Below are positions 1-7,074 of a stretch of 64,000 bases of DNA, one piece after another. The notes beneath the pieces are model-generated. The model was not told the origin of the DNA. It saw only the letters and a list, made by a program, of their open reading frames with translations, and ran no database searches. Positions within the stretch are counted from its first letter, which is position 1. Every line of letters starts with the position of its first letter. Source of the DNA: Agromyces rhizosphaerae (lineage in GTDB: Bacteria > Actinomycetota > Actinomycetes > Actinomycetales > Microbacteriaceae); contig NZ_BSDP01000001.1 in assembly GCF_027925245.1 (NCBI RefSeq), positions 2,914,001-2,978,000 on the forward strand. Reading direction: 5' to 3'. The translations under genes were made by a program, and so were the position numbers.

Positions 1-280
1 CAGGGGGAGACGCCAGCTCGATCCGGCAGAGCCCTGTCGCGGCCCAGCGCGCGAGCAGGCTGGTCGGCCAGAATCGGCGGTGTCGGCCATACCGGCTCAC
101 GTGGCCTTGGAAGCCCCGGGGTGCGACGCCCTTGTGCAGGACGAAGTCGCGGAAGGCGCGGCTCTCGGCCTCCAGCCAGAAGTGGTGACCAGAGGGATCG
201 GTGACCTGAATCACGGTCCCGATGGGCAGGCTCTCCAGGTAGTCCTGGGACGCGCTCTCAGCGTCGTCCACGGGGCTCAC
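1..280 (-). CDS. Hypothetical protein of the mobile element, 3' end cut by window edge
   Basis: A minus-strand frame stays open from a GTG at 280 to the window edge, giving about 93 residues beginning VSPVDDAESASQDYL. The GTG overlaps the stop of the upstream gene (GTGA, 280-277), the usual sign of translational coupling, and the residue composition looks coding (PIGTVIQVTDPSGHHFW). I do not recognise the family. It belongs to the run of small minus-strand genes behind the integrase. The true C-terminus lies outside the window. Confidence 0.5.
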   Translation of the reverse strand, partial: MSPVDDAESASQDYLESLPIGTVIQVTDPSGHHFWLEAESRAFRDFVLHKGVAPRGFQGHVSRYGRHRRFWPTSLLARWAATGLCRIELASPP

Positions 281-693
281 TGGTCGGCCTCCTCTTCGCC
301 GTCCTCGTCCTCGTCCTCGTCGTCCTGCTCGATCACTAGCCGCATCCGCAGCGGCTCGTCCGCCGTGAAGTACACGACGCTCTGGCATTCCTCGCACCGG
401 GGATAGGAGCGTTCCTCCTGTAGTCCGCGCCCCGTGTGGTGGTTCCACAGCGCCTCCAGGCCCCAGCAGAGGCCCTCCTCGGTGGGCCACGCGGCGAAGT
501 CGTACTGGAACGACCCAGCGACGCTGTAGACGTGGAAGTACCCGTAGGGGTGTGAGGTTGCATTGGAGAGGTTGACGCCGCGCTCTGCCCACGGCTCGAA
601 CCACGTAGGGTCGGGGCCAGACTGAAGCACTCTGCGCGCTTCCGTCTCAGACAGTGATCGCTTGCCGGGGTAGTCGGACGGGTAGCGGGTCAT
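277..693 (-). CDS. Hypothetical acidic-tailed protein, mobile element
   Basis: This encodes 138 residues. The middle is mixed and aromatic-rich (HPYGYFHVYSVAGSFQYDF), has a possible metal-binding pair in CEECQS, and the C-terminus is a run of Asp and Glu. No family is recognised. The start ATG at 693 overlaps the stop of the next upstream gene (ATGA, 690-693), and its own stop overlaps the GTG of the downstream gene, so it sits inside a tightly packed operon read away from the integrase. Small packed genes of unknown function are typical of prophage or integrative-element modules; no specific role can be given. Confidence 0.55.
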   Translation of the reverse strand: MTRYPSDYPGKRSLSETEARRVLQSGPDPTWFEPWAERGVNLSNATSHPYGYFHVYSVAGSFQYDFAAWPTEEGLCWGLEALWNHHTGRGLQEERSYPRCEECQSVVYFTADEPLRMRLVIEQDDEDEDEDGEEEADQ

Positions 694-959
694 CGCCGGA
701 CCCCCTTCATCAGACCGGTCAGGGTTCTGACCTGAGTGGGGGTGAGCGGCGGAGCAACGGCGAGTGCGCGATCGATTGCGTCGGCGATCTGAGCCTCTGC
801 CAGGTTGCGACGGGCGACAGCCTCGCGCTCAGGGTCTTTGAGGCGGACGGCTACAGCGACATGCGCCGAAGCGGTGAGGGTACGGGTGACGGTGGCCACG
901 GGAGTTTCCTTCGCGAGTTGAAGTAACTCCCGCGGAGGAGGCTCGACCGGACTGGCCAC
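690..959 (-). CDS. Small hypothetical helical protein, mobile element
   Basis: This encodes 89 residues from a GTG at 959, with AGGTG just upstream as a possible ribosome site. The sequence is Ala- and Arg-rich and predicted mostly helical. The segment PPLTPTQVRTLTGLM could be a short DNA-binding or protein-contact helix, but no named domain is visible. It is first in a coupled set of three genes (959 down to the window edge) and overlaps the next by ATGA. The call rests on gene packing and composition alone. Confidence 0.45.
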   Translation of the reverse strand: MASPVEPPPRELLQLAKETPVATVTRTLTASAHVAVAVRLKDPEREAVARRNLAEAQIADAIDRALAVAPPLTPTQVRTLTGLMKGVRR

Positions 960-1057
960 GGCACCTGGAGCGTCCAGGCATTTTGATGCCGCAATGTGGC
1001 CCTGATGTTTACAGCGCCGACCACCAGCGCTTGTTGTTCAGTTGTGGTGTGGACAGG

Positions 1058-1336
1058 CTAGACCATGAGCCGCTCGTCATTGCGCACGGCCTCGGCGATC
1101 TTCGCCTGAATCTCATCGTGAGAGTACACCGGGCTGTTGCCGCAGGGGCACTCAAGTGTCGGACGAGGGTACGCCTGCATGGTTCCGTCATCCAGACGGC
1201 GGAGGTAGAAATCGTCATTGGAGCCGTGCTGATCACTCCGGACCCACACGTTGTCGGCCTCATCCCACGAGTAGCGAGCGAGCGTGCGCTCGTCGTTCTT
1301 GCAGAAGACCTTGATCGTGGATCGCTGGTGTGCCAT
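1058..1336 (-). CDS. Small hypothetical protein with CPCG motif, mobile element
   Basis: This encodes 92 residues if started at ATG 1336; a GTG at 1342 would add two. The sequence looks coding: a basic, hydrophobic N-terminus (STIKVFCKNDERTLARYSW), a central DDFYLRRLDDG and a C-terminal ECPCGNSPVYS that could hold a metal together with the earlier Cys. Nothing identifies a family. It lies between the small-gene operon and the integrase on the same strand and shares the lower GC of the element. Confidence 0.5.
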   Translation of the reverse strand: MAHQRSTIKVFCKNDERTLARYSWDEADNVWVRSDQHGSNDDFYLRRLDDGTMQAYPRPTLECPCGNSPVYSHDEIQAKIAEAVRNDERLMV

Positions 1337-1661
1337 GCCCACAAGCCTTGCCTATGCCCCGTAGAGCGCCAAACGGATTGTTTGCCTCAAGCGGGCCCGT
1401 TCCCTAGCGGGCACAGGCAAGGACTCGTGCCAAATTCGTGTCTCAACTCGGTGTGTCGCGGGCCAGCAGCGCCTCCCAGTGACCGCCTGCGTCGTTGGGC
1501 TACTCGGGGTAGGGGGTTGGGTCGGCGGCTGGCCGTTGGCGACCCCAGCGAGACCTGAGAGACGCGGGCACCGACCCCGGCGGGCCGGGGGTATCCGCAG
1601 CCGCCCCCATTCCAGGCACAAGGCGTAGACGGCCTATTACGCCCGAGCTGCCTGTCGGCAG
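1337..1661. other. Gene-free stretch between integrase and small genes
   Basis: I see no convincing gene in these 325 bases; the one open frame on the minus strand is Arg/Pro-rich and looks like a GC-driven shadow. It holds several inverted repeats just downstream of the integrase stop: CTGCC/GGCAG at 1648-1661, GGCGTA/TACGCC around 1622-1642 and CCCCGG/CCGGGG at 1575-1590. These could end integrase transcription or be part of a regulatory region of the element. Confidence 0.4.
1575..1590 (-). terminator. Possible terminator after the serine integrase
   Basis: A perfect 6-bp GC stem (CCCCGG, loop CGGG, CCGGGG) sits about 70 bases downstream of the integrase stop in its reading direction. There is no T-run, as is common for actinobacterial terminators, so the call is tentative. 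Confidence 0.3.
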
Positions 1662-3059
1662 TCAGCTACGCCAGTCCACGCGCACGGTCGCCGGGTCGAA
1701 CGCCTTGCCGCTGCCGCTCGGCATGATCGTCACCGTCACGAGGGTGCTGAGCACCGCACGCTTGCTGTCCATGCTGAGTGCGGCCCACGTCTCGGCAGCG
1801 GCATCGCCCATCAGGTCGGCGGGCACGGCACCCGGGAGGGCGGCTTCGAGGTCCGCGGCAGCGCGAGCGCGGTCGGCCCGCAGCCGCTCAGTGATGCGCG
1901 CCAGCTGACCCCCGTCGATGTCGCCGGCTGCGAACATGTCGGCGGCGTTCGCCAGTCGTGCGTCGATGGCCTCGATGGCGTCCTGCGCCTCGGCGAGCGC
2001 GATCGGGTCGCCCGTGACGAATAGCTGTGCGGCGTCGGGCATCTGCAACCGACCGGCGATGATGCCCTCGACCAGCGCGTCCACGTCGGCTTGCTTCCGC
2101 CGAACGCGATAGCAATCGCCGCACACGTAGCTCGGCGGCTGACGCTTCGATCCACCTGACTTCGTGGTCGTCATCCGTCCCACCGCGCGCCGCATGACTC
2201 CGCCGCACCGTCCACACCGGGCGATGCCTCCAAGTAGATACTTCGGCGCGCGGCCGACCGGTGCAGTACGGCGCATGGGATCGTTCAATATCGCCTTGAG
2301 GCGCTCGTGCTCGTCCACCGTCAAGATGCGGGGGATGCTCTCGTGAAGCTCACCTACGACAGCGCCCCGGTGTCGACGGAGGCCGGCGAGTGACTCGCGG
2401 AGAAGGAGCTGCTTCAGCGTCGTCGTGTTCCAAGTCGAGCCTCGCCCCGGCGTCGAGACACCGCGCTTCTGGAGGTCCATGCAGATTTGCCGTAGCGAGG
2501 CTCCTTCGAGCACGCGACGCGCGGCGTCCTGGATCACTACCACCTGCTCCGGGACGAGGGAGACTGAGCCACCTTCGAGTCGTTTGAACCCATACCCGGT
2601 CTGTCCAGCCATCTGCCCGTCTGCCGCGCGCTGGTCACTGGCTCGGCGGATACGCCGCTTCATCTTGTCGATCTCATTGCGCGCGACGGTGATCTTGATG
2701 CGGAAGAGCATCTGGCCGTCTGACGTCGTCAGGTCGTCGCCGTGAAATCCGATGACCTTGATACCGCGCGTCGTCACCAAGTCGATTACGTCCTCGGCCT
2801 CGCGTGGGGTGCGCGTGATTCGGTCCGAGTCCCAGAACACGATGGCGTCGATTTGCCCGGCGTGCGCGTCGGCCATCATGCGCTCGAAGACAGGGCGCTT
2901 GCCCCTAGTCGCGGAGGTGTCGTTCTCCTTATAGACGCTGACCTCTCCTGACCACTCAAGGCGGGTGACCAGGCCTCGGCAGTCCTGCTCCTGCCGCTGG
3001 ACACCCTTTCCAAGGTGTTCGTCGTCCTCGGAGATGCGGGTGTAGATGGCGATCTGCAT
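1662..3059 (-). CDS. Large serine recombinase / integrase of the mobile element
   Basis: This 465-residue protein is a large serine integrase, which cuts attachment sites on element and chromosome through a serine-DNA link and integrates or excises the element. The N-terminal catalytic domain (about 1-140) shows YTRISED with the nucleophile at Ser10, DSDRITR (77-83) and the usual Arg-rich region. The recombinase domain follows, and a zinc ribbon is visible as CGRC (282-285) and CGDC (313-316). The helical region at about 360-430 matches the coiled-coil part of the family. Length is normal for short members. The start codon is only about 18 bases from the chromosomal junction and the gene reads away from it. 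The element's small genes lie downstream on the same strand. The family call is firm; whether the element is a phage or a conjugative element cannot be told from this fragment. Confidence 0.93.
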   Translation of the reverse strand: MQIAIYTRISEDDEHLGKGVQRQEQDCRGLVTRLEWSGEVSVYKENDTSATRGKRPVFERMMADAHAGQIDAIVFWDSDRITRTPREAEDVIDLVTTRGIKVIGFHGDDLTTSDGQMLFRIKITVARNEIDKMKRRIRRASDQRAADGQMAGQTGYGFKRLEGGSVSLVPEQVVVIQDAARRVLEGASLRQICMDLQKRGVSTPGRGSTWNTTTLKQLLLRESLAGLRRHRGAVVGELHESIPRILTVDEHERLKAILNDPMRRTAPVGRAPKYLLGGIARCGRCGGVMRRAVGRMTTTKSGGSKRQPPSYVCGDCYRVRRKQADVDALVEGIIAGRLQMPDAAQLFVTGDPIALAEAQDAIEAIDARLANAADMFAAGDIDGGQLARITERLRADRARAAADLEAALPGAVPADLMGDAAAETWAALSMDSKRAVLSTLVTVTIMPSGSGKAFDPATVRVDWRS

Positions 3060-3080
3060 AAAGGTACTTTAGCTCCATGT
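3060..3080. other. Predicted attachment-site junction (attL/attR) of the element
   Basis: Left of here is the integrase (start codon at 3059). Right of here an open frame without its own upstream part reads like the C-terminus of a TadC protein. The frame is blocked by TAA at 3059-3061, so the join between element and chromosome must fall in or next to this interval. The exact crossover core cannot be set without the other end of the element, which is outside the window. Confidence 0.6.
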
Positions 3081-3166
3081 TGCTACCGCTGGTCTTCATG
3101 ATCCTTCCCGTGACGGTGGCCTTCGCCGTGTACCCGGGCCTGCTCGTGCTGCAGGCGGGGTTCTGA
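3062..3166 (+). pseudogene. C-terminal remnant of tadC (type II secretion F-domain protein)
   Basis: From ATG 3077 the frame encodes MLPLVFMILPVTVAFAV (after an extra Leu) and ends YPGLLVLQAGF. This resembles the last membrane helix of TadC/TadB-type F-domain proteins, which end in a Leu/Pro-rich segment of the form LPLVxxxLPvtvxxxv. The following genes are a pilin-like gene and TadE/TadG-like genes, exactly what follows tadC in actinobacterial Tad loci. Upstream the frame is closed by TAA at 3059 inside the integrase region, so only about 30 codons of the gene remain here. I infer that the element inserted into tadC; the larger part should be at the far end of the element. Confidence 0.6.
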
Positions 3167-3248
3167 GGTGACGGCCGGGCGGGCGGGCACGTGACGCGAA
3201 CGATGGAGTTGCCGGGGGCCGGAACCCCGGCGGGAGAGGACGGAACGG

Positions 3249-3416
3249 ATGCGCCGAGGGCGGAACCGGGTACTGGGCGAGGAACGCGGCGACGTTCCCG
3301 GGTGGGTGTTGATCACCCTGATGACCGCGGGCCTGGTCATCGTGCTGTGGGGCCTGGCGGGCCCCGCGCTCGGCGGCGTGTTCGACGCTGCGATCGACCG
3401 CGTGATGGGGTTCTGA
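3249..3416 (+). CDS. Small Flp-pilin-like membrane protein of the Tad locus
   Basis: This encodes 55 residues with a basic N-terminus (MRRGRNRVLGEERGD) followed by one hydrophobic segment, VPGWVLITLMTAGLVIVLWG, and a short amphipathic end (VFDAAIDRVMGF). This is the layout of the short pilin-like proteins found between tadC and tadE in actinobacterial Tad clusters. A GAGAGGA stretch upstream could be the ribosome site. The stop overlaps the likely start of the next gene. It is predicted to be inserted in the membrane and processed or assembled by the Tad machinery. It is too short for similarity alone; context carries the call. Confidence 0.65.
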   Translation: MRRGRNRVLGEERGDVPGWVLITLMTAGLVIVLWGLAGPALGGVFDAAIDRVMGF

Positions 3417-3811
3417 GCCGGCTGCGGCGGTCGCTCGCTCGCGAGCGGGGCTCGGCGCTCGTCGAGTCGATGCTCGTGACGGTGCTGCTCGTGGCGCTCG
3501 CGGTCGCGGTCGTGCAGCTCGCGCTCGCCCTGCACGTGCGCAACACGGTGCTCGACGCGGCCGCCGAGGGGGCGCGGTACGCGGCGCTCGCGGGCAACGG
3601 CGCGGCCGACGGCATCGAGCGCACGCGTGTCCTGATCGACGCGGCCGTGTCGGACGCGTACGCGCGGGACGTGACGGCGACGGTGAGCACCGCGCGCGGT
3701 GCCGAGGTCGTCGAGGTGCGCGTTCGGGCGCCGCTGCCGCTCGTGGGACTCATCGGGCTCGAGGCCGCGCTCGACGTGAGTGGGCACGCGGTGGTGGAGA
3801 CGTACGGATGA
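3413..3811 (+). CDS. TadE-like pseudopilin
   Basis: The protein has the TadE pattern: a short basic N-terminus, then RGSALVESMLVTVLLVALAV as a pseudopilin-type transmembrane helix carrying the conserved Glu, then LHVRNTVLDAAAEGARYAAL and a small periplasmic domain. TadE-type proteins are minor pilins needed for Flp pilus assembly. No ATG or GTG sits at the expected point; a CTG at 3413 overlapping the previous stop gives 132 residues, and the nearest better start codons would add about 40 or more Arg/Pro-rich residues. The start is therefore uncertain. It overlaps the next gene by ATGA at 3808-3811, so the genes are translated together. Confidence 0.75.
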   Translation: MSRLRRSLARERGSALVESMLVTVLLVALAVAVVQLALALHVRNTVLDAAAEGARYAALAGNGAADGIERTRVLIDAAVSDAYARDVTATVSTARGAEVVEVRVRAPLPLVGLIGLEAALDVSGHAVVETYG

Positions 3812-4263
3812 CCCGCCGGGTGGGTGCTCGCCGCCTGCGTCGCGATGAGACGGGCTCGGCGTCGCTCGAGTTCGTGACGGTGGGCGTCATCCTGCTCGTG
3901 CCGCTCGTGTACCTCGTGCTCGCGGTCGGCGCGATCCAGGCGGGCGTGCTCGCCACCGAGGGCGCGGCCCGCCACGCGGCGCGCGTGTACTCGCTCGCGC
4001 CCGACGACGCATCGGGCCGTGACGCGGTCGAACGCGCCGTCGCGATCGCGCTGGCCGATTACGGAATCGACCGCTCGGCGGCATCCGTTTCGCTGCACTG
4101 CGACGGCGGATGCCTCGAGCCGGGGTCTCGCGTGACCGTGGTCGTGCGCGCGTCCGTGGCGCTGCCGCTCGTGCCGCCCGTGCTCGCGATGCGCGAGCGC
4201 GCGAGCGTGCCCGTCGAGGCATCCGCCACCGTGCCCGTGTCGCGGTTCGCGGGGGCCGGCTGA
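3808..4263 (+). CDS. TadE-family pilus assembly protein
   Basis: This encodes 151 residues with the same build as its neighbour: RRDETGSASLEFVTVGVILL, a single N-terminal transmembrane helix with the conserved Glu, then IQAGVLATEGAARHAARVY and an extracytoplasmic domain with a likely disulfide (CDGGC at about 97-101). Its start ATG overlaps the upstream stop, and its stop overlaps the next ATG as TGATG. It is predicted to be a second minor pseudopilin (TadF-like position). With the upstream tadC gene broken by the element, the pilus is probably not made while the element is integrated. Confidence 0.75.
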   Translation: MTRRVGARRLRRDETGSASLEFVTVGVILLVPLVYLVLAVGAIQAGVLATEGAARHAARVYSLAPDDASGRDAVERAVAIALADYGIDRSAASVSLHCDGGCLEPGSRVTVVVRASVALPLVPPVLAMRERASVPVEASATVPVSRFAGAG

Positions 4264-4712
4264 TGCGGCGGCTGCGGGCGCAACTGGCGGACGACGAGTC
4301 GGGCTCGACGCTGCTGCTGACGATCGGATGCTGCGTGCTCGGCCTGGCGGTCATCATCGTGACGATCGGAGCGACGTCGCTCTACCTCGAGCGCAAGCGC
4401 CTCTTCACGATCGCCGATGGTGCCGCGCTCGCCGGGGCGGAGGCGTTCGCGCTCGCCGACGTGCGGCGCGAGGGCGACCGACTGGTCGTGGATCTGGCGC
4501 CCGCGGATGTCTCCGCGGCGGTGGCGGAGCACCTCGCGGCGAGCGTCGGCGTCGACTCCGACGTGCGCGTCGTGCACGCGACGAGCGTCGACGGGCGCAG
4601 CGCCACGGTGACGCTCGGCACGGTCTGGCGCGCGCCGATCGTGGGGGAGTTCCTCCCCGCCGAGGTGCCGATCGAGGTGACGAGTGTCGCGAGGTCGGTG
4701 TTCTCCGGCTGA
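4263..4712 (+). CDS. TadG-like / pilus assembly helix protein
   Basis: This encodes 149 residues from ATG 4263, overlapping the previous stop. The N-terminus DDESGSTLLLTIGCCVLGLA and the following LYLERKRLFTIADGAALAGAEA match the TadG-like N-terminal domain (Pfam TadG-type helix), where a Gly-Ser-containing pseudopilin helix is followed by an Asp/Ala-rich segment. The large von Willebrand domain of proteobacterial TadG is absent, as is usual for actinobacterial versions. It is the last gene of the Tad run; the next gene is on the other strand, 8 bases away. Confidence 0.7.
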   Translation: MRRLRAQLADDESGSTLLLTIGCCVLGLAVIIVTIGATSLYLERKRLFTIADGAALAGAEAFALADVRREGDRLVVDLAPADVSAAVAEHLAASVGVDSDVRVVHATSVDGRSATVTLGTVWRAPIVGEFLPAEVPIEVTSVARSVFSG

Positions 4713-4720
4713 CGCGCAGG

Positions 4721-5062
4721 TCACCAGAGCGTGTGCACGACCTGCGCGGGGTTCCAGATGACGCGCTCGCCGATCTCGGTCAGCGTGCCGAGGTCGACCG
4801 TGTCGGGGTCGGAGTGCGCGATGCGGAGGTGGTTCTCCCAGCCCGCCTGCGATGCGAAGACCTCGGTCACGAGCACGACGAGCTTGCCGTCGTCGTCGCC
4901 CTTGGCGACCGAGTACTGCACGAGCGCCTCGGCGCCCTCGCGCGGGTGCACCCGCTCCATCCAGGCCGCGTGGCGCTCGAAGAACGCGTCGACCTCGGCC
5001 TCGCGTTCGGGCGGGAACCGGAAGACGGCGAAGAACTGCGTGGTGTCGGTGAGCTGACTCAT
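4721..5062 (-). CDS. Antibiotic-biosynthesis-monooxygenase-like small protein
   Basis: This encodes 113 residues. The pattern FFAVFRFPPEREAEVDAFFERHAAWMER...GKLVVLVTEVFASQAGWENHLR resembles the dimeric alpha-beta barrel fold of ABM-like proteins, where a carbonyl-metabolite or heme-type substrate binds in the barrel. I cannot see a residue that fixes a substrate. A GAGAGGT stretch lies upstream of ATG 5062. It is convergent with the Tad genes with almost no gap. The fold call is by pattern only. Confidence 0.55.
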   Translation of the reverse strand: MSQLTDTTQFFAVFRFPPEREAEVDAFFERHAAWMERVHPREGAEALVQYSVAKGDDDGKLVVLVTEVFASQAGWENHLRIAHSDPDTVDLGTLTEIGERVIWNPAQVVHTLW

Positions 5063-5147
5063 GTCGACCTCTCGGTTGCGACTGCTGGAGTTCTGGCGGC
5101 GCTCTCCGAGGTCGGTCCTGGCTGGAGCGTGCCCGCCGAGGTGCGTG

Positions 5148-5504
5148 CTAGTGGTGCTGAGGAGCGTTCCGGCTGCTCACGCTCGTTTCGATGTCCACCG
5201 CAGTCTCGCTCAGGAACCCGTCGAGTGCGTCGCGAACCAATTGCGAGATACGGACGTGCTTGACCTCGGCAACGGCTTCCAGCCGGGCGTACACATCCTC
5301 CGGAACACGGACATGGAGCGTCGGCGAGTGCTTCCCCCCGCCTGAGAGCGATTTGCGGCCGGGGATGAGATTCGGGTGCTGGGCTGCCACACGGTCGAGC
5401 AGACCGTCGGCGAACTCCTCAGCCGCCTCACCGTCCAGGACGGTTCCGTCGGGGAGGGTGACGGGCTCGTCGCTGGTGTCGTCACTCAGCTCGTACTTGA
5501 TCAT
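5148..5504 (-). CDS. Ribbon-helix-helix antitoxin-like protein
   Basis: This encodes 118 residues. The C-terminal part, TLHVRVPEDVYARLEAVAEV followed by KHVRISQLVRDALDGFL, is a ribbon-helix-helix (CopG/Arc-type) fold: one strand that enters the DNA groove and two helices that dimerise. The acidic N-terminus (DDTSDEPVTLPDGTVLDGEA) could be the part that covers the toxin. I chose ATG 5504 because it overlaps the toxin stop as ATGA and has GGAGG six bases upstream; a second ATG at 5516 lies inside the toxin gene. Gene order toxin-antitoxin is the less common one. It likely binds its own promoter upstream of the toxin. Confidence 0.7.
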   Translation of the reverse strand: MIKYELSDDTSDEPVTLPDGTVLDGEAAEEFADGLLDRVAAQHPNLIPGRKSLSGGGKHSPTLHVRVPEDVYARLEAVAEVKHVRISQLVRDALDGFLSETAVDIETSVSSRNAPQHH

Positions 5505-5740
5505 CGGTTCCTCCAATCGGTCGGCATCGCGTGGATGACGGCGAGATCGCCTGGGTTGCGATCGTCGGGGACGGCCACGATCTCCAGTTCCACCCCACGC
5601 TGGTCCTCGCCGATGAAGTACGTCCCATCGCTGCCCTCCCGCGGGTCAGGTCCTGTGTACGTGGCGTGTTGCATCGCGTACAGGATGCGTTCGTTTCCGA
5701 TGCGGTGTCTCCGGGCGGGCCCGGTGATCCGTATCTTCAT
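5501..5740 (-). CDS. Toxin-like partner of the RHH protein
   Basis: This encodes 79 residues from ATG 5740: MKIRITGPARRHRIGNERIL, then YFIGEDQRGVELEIVAV and a conserved-looking end VIHAMPTDWRNR. I recognise this build from small actinobacterial proteins encoded next to ribbon-helix-helix proteins and thought to be toxins with a RelE/ParE-like or related fold; no activity is proven from the sequence. The frame also runs back to 5794, but the added 18 residues are Cys-rich and unlike the family. The stop overlaps the antitoxin start. Both genes are AT-richer than their surroundings, which suggests recent gain. Confidence 0.6.
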   Translation of the reverse strand: MKIRITGPARRHRIGNERILYAMQHATYTGPDPREGSDGTYFIGEDQRGVELEIVAVPDDRNPGDLAVIHAMPTDWRNR

Positions 5741-5960
5741 CGGTCTCGATTGTGTCACGCACATTCGACAACCGCAATCGATAGTGCGCGACACATACGG
5801 TCGAGTGAGTCTGATGGGACGTCCTCGACTCCCGCGCCCGGATCATTCTTGGTCCGTGACGTCTCGCTACGAGAACACCCTCGAAGTGGGGCGGCGCGCG
5901 GCGTGAACGAGGAGTAACGTCCGCATGGAGCGCCCGACGATCCCGCGGAGGTGATCGCGC

Positions 5961-6893
5961 ATGAAGGCGGCGATCGTGCAGTACCCGCCCGTGTTCCTCG
6001 ACCTCGAGCGCACGCTCGAGCACGCGGTGCAGCACATCGAGGAGGCCGCCGGGCTCGGGGCCGAGCTCGTCGTCTTCCCCGAGGCGTGGTTCCCCGGGTA
6101 TCCGATGTGGATCCAGCGCACCCGCCCGGAGGGCGAGGAGGACGTCGTGCACGTGCTCATCGCGCGCCTGCAGGACAACGCCGTCGACCTGGCATCCGAT
6201 GGCCTCGCACCCGTGCGGCGAGCGGCACGAGAGCACGGCGTCGTCGTGGTCGCGGCCCACCAGGAGATCGACCGCGCGCACAGTGGCACGATCTTCAACA
6301 GCGTCGCGATCATCGACGCCGACGGCACGATCCTGAACAACCACCGCAAGGTGATGCCGACGTTCCCCGAGCGCATGGTGTGGGGGTTCGGGGATGCCTC
6401 GACGATCCGAGTCGTCGAGACGGCGGTCGGTCGCGTGGGGGCGTTGCTGTGCTGGGAGAACCTCATGCCGCTCGCGCGATACGCGCTCTACGCGCAGATG
6501 CCGGAGATCTACGTCGCGCCCACGGCCGACGAGGGGGATGGCTGGCAGGCGACGATGCAGCACATCGCGCGCGAGAGCTGCGCGTACGTGCTCGGCGGCT
6601 CGACGAGCTGGCGGACGGCGGATCTGCCCGCCGATGTGCCGTTCCGCGACCGGCTGGTCGACGACGAGGAGGAGTGGATCAGTCCGGGCGACGCGGTCGT
6701 GTACGAGCCGTTCGGGTCAGCGGTCGCCGGCCCCATGCATCGCGGGCGGGGACTGCTCGTCGCCGAGATCGACATCGAGAAGTGCCGCCTTCCGCGGGTG
6801 TGGTTCGACGTGACCGGCCACTATGCCCGGCCCGACCTGTTCCAGCTGCACGTGAACACGACGCCGCAGTCGCCGGTGAGCTTCGGCGCGTGA
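5961..6893 (+). CDS. Nitrilase / carbon-nitrogen hydrolase family enzyme
   Basis: This encodes 310 residues with the full nitrilase triad: Glu41 in FPEAWFPGYP, Lys130 in HRKVMPTFPER and Cys164 in LLCWENLMPL. The FPEAW, RKVMPT and CWEN signatures are those of true nitrilases (nitrile to acid plus ammonia, thiol intermediate) rather than amidases, and the length fits. The enzyme is cytosolic and probably forms helical oligomers. A near-perfect ribosome site, GGAGGTGATC (5947-5956), fixes the ATG at 5961. It stands alone; neighbours give no substrate clue. Cyanide dihydratase or an aliphatic/aryl nitrilase role cannot be separated here. Confidence 0.9.
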   Translation: MKAAIVQYPPVFLDLERTLEHAVQHIEEAAGLGAELVVFPEAWFPGYPMWIQRTRPEGEEDVVHVLIARLQDNAVDLASDGLAPVRRAAREHGVVVVAAHQEIDRAHSGTIFNSVAIIDADGTILNNHRKVMPTFPERMVWGFGDASTIRVVETAVGRVGALLCWENLMPLARYALYAQMPEIYVAPTADEGDGWQATMQHIARESCAYVLGGSTSWRTADLPADVPFRDRLVDDEEEWISPGDAVVYEPFGSAVAGPMHRGRGLLVAEIDIEKCRLPRVWFDVTGHYARPDLFQLHVNTTPQSPVSFGA

Positions 6894-6954
6894 CACGAGG
6901 CCGTCGCGGAGCGTGCGGGCTTCGGCGTCCCTCGAACTGGGGGTATGTCGGACG

Positions 6955-6985
6955 CCGCCGGAATCTGGACGAAACAGTCCGGCGG
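6955..6985 (+). terminator. Possible terminator after the nitrilase gene
   Basis: CCGCCGGA (6955-6962) and TCCGGCGG (6978-6985) form an 8-bp perfect stem with a 15-base loop, about 60 bases after the nitrilase stop. There is no T-run. A longer imperfect pairing outside it (GGACG/CGTCC) may extend the structure. Confidence 0.35.
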
Positions 6986-7074
6986 AGAGTAGCGTCCGCG
7001 ACGGGTGACCGGAACGTCGTGCCGGCGGGCCGGCGCCCCGCACATGCGGTGTCGATACGAAGGAGTGTCCCCAA

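Noticed and set aside
1352..1621. A small open frame between the integrase and the 1058-1336 gene
   Set aside because: The residues are Arg/Pro-rich and lack a fold pattern; the region is better explained as intergenic with inverted repeats.
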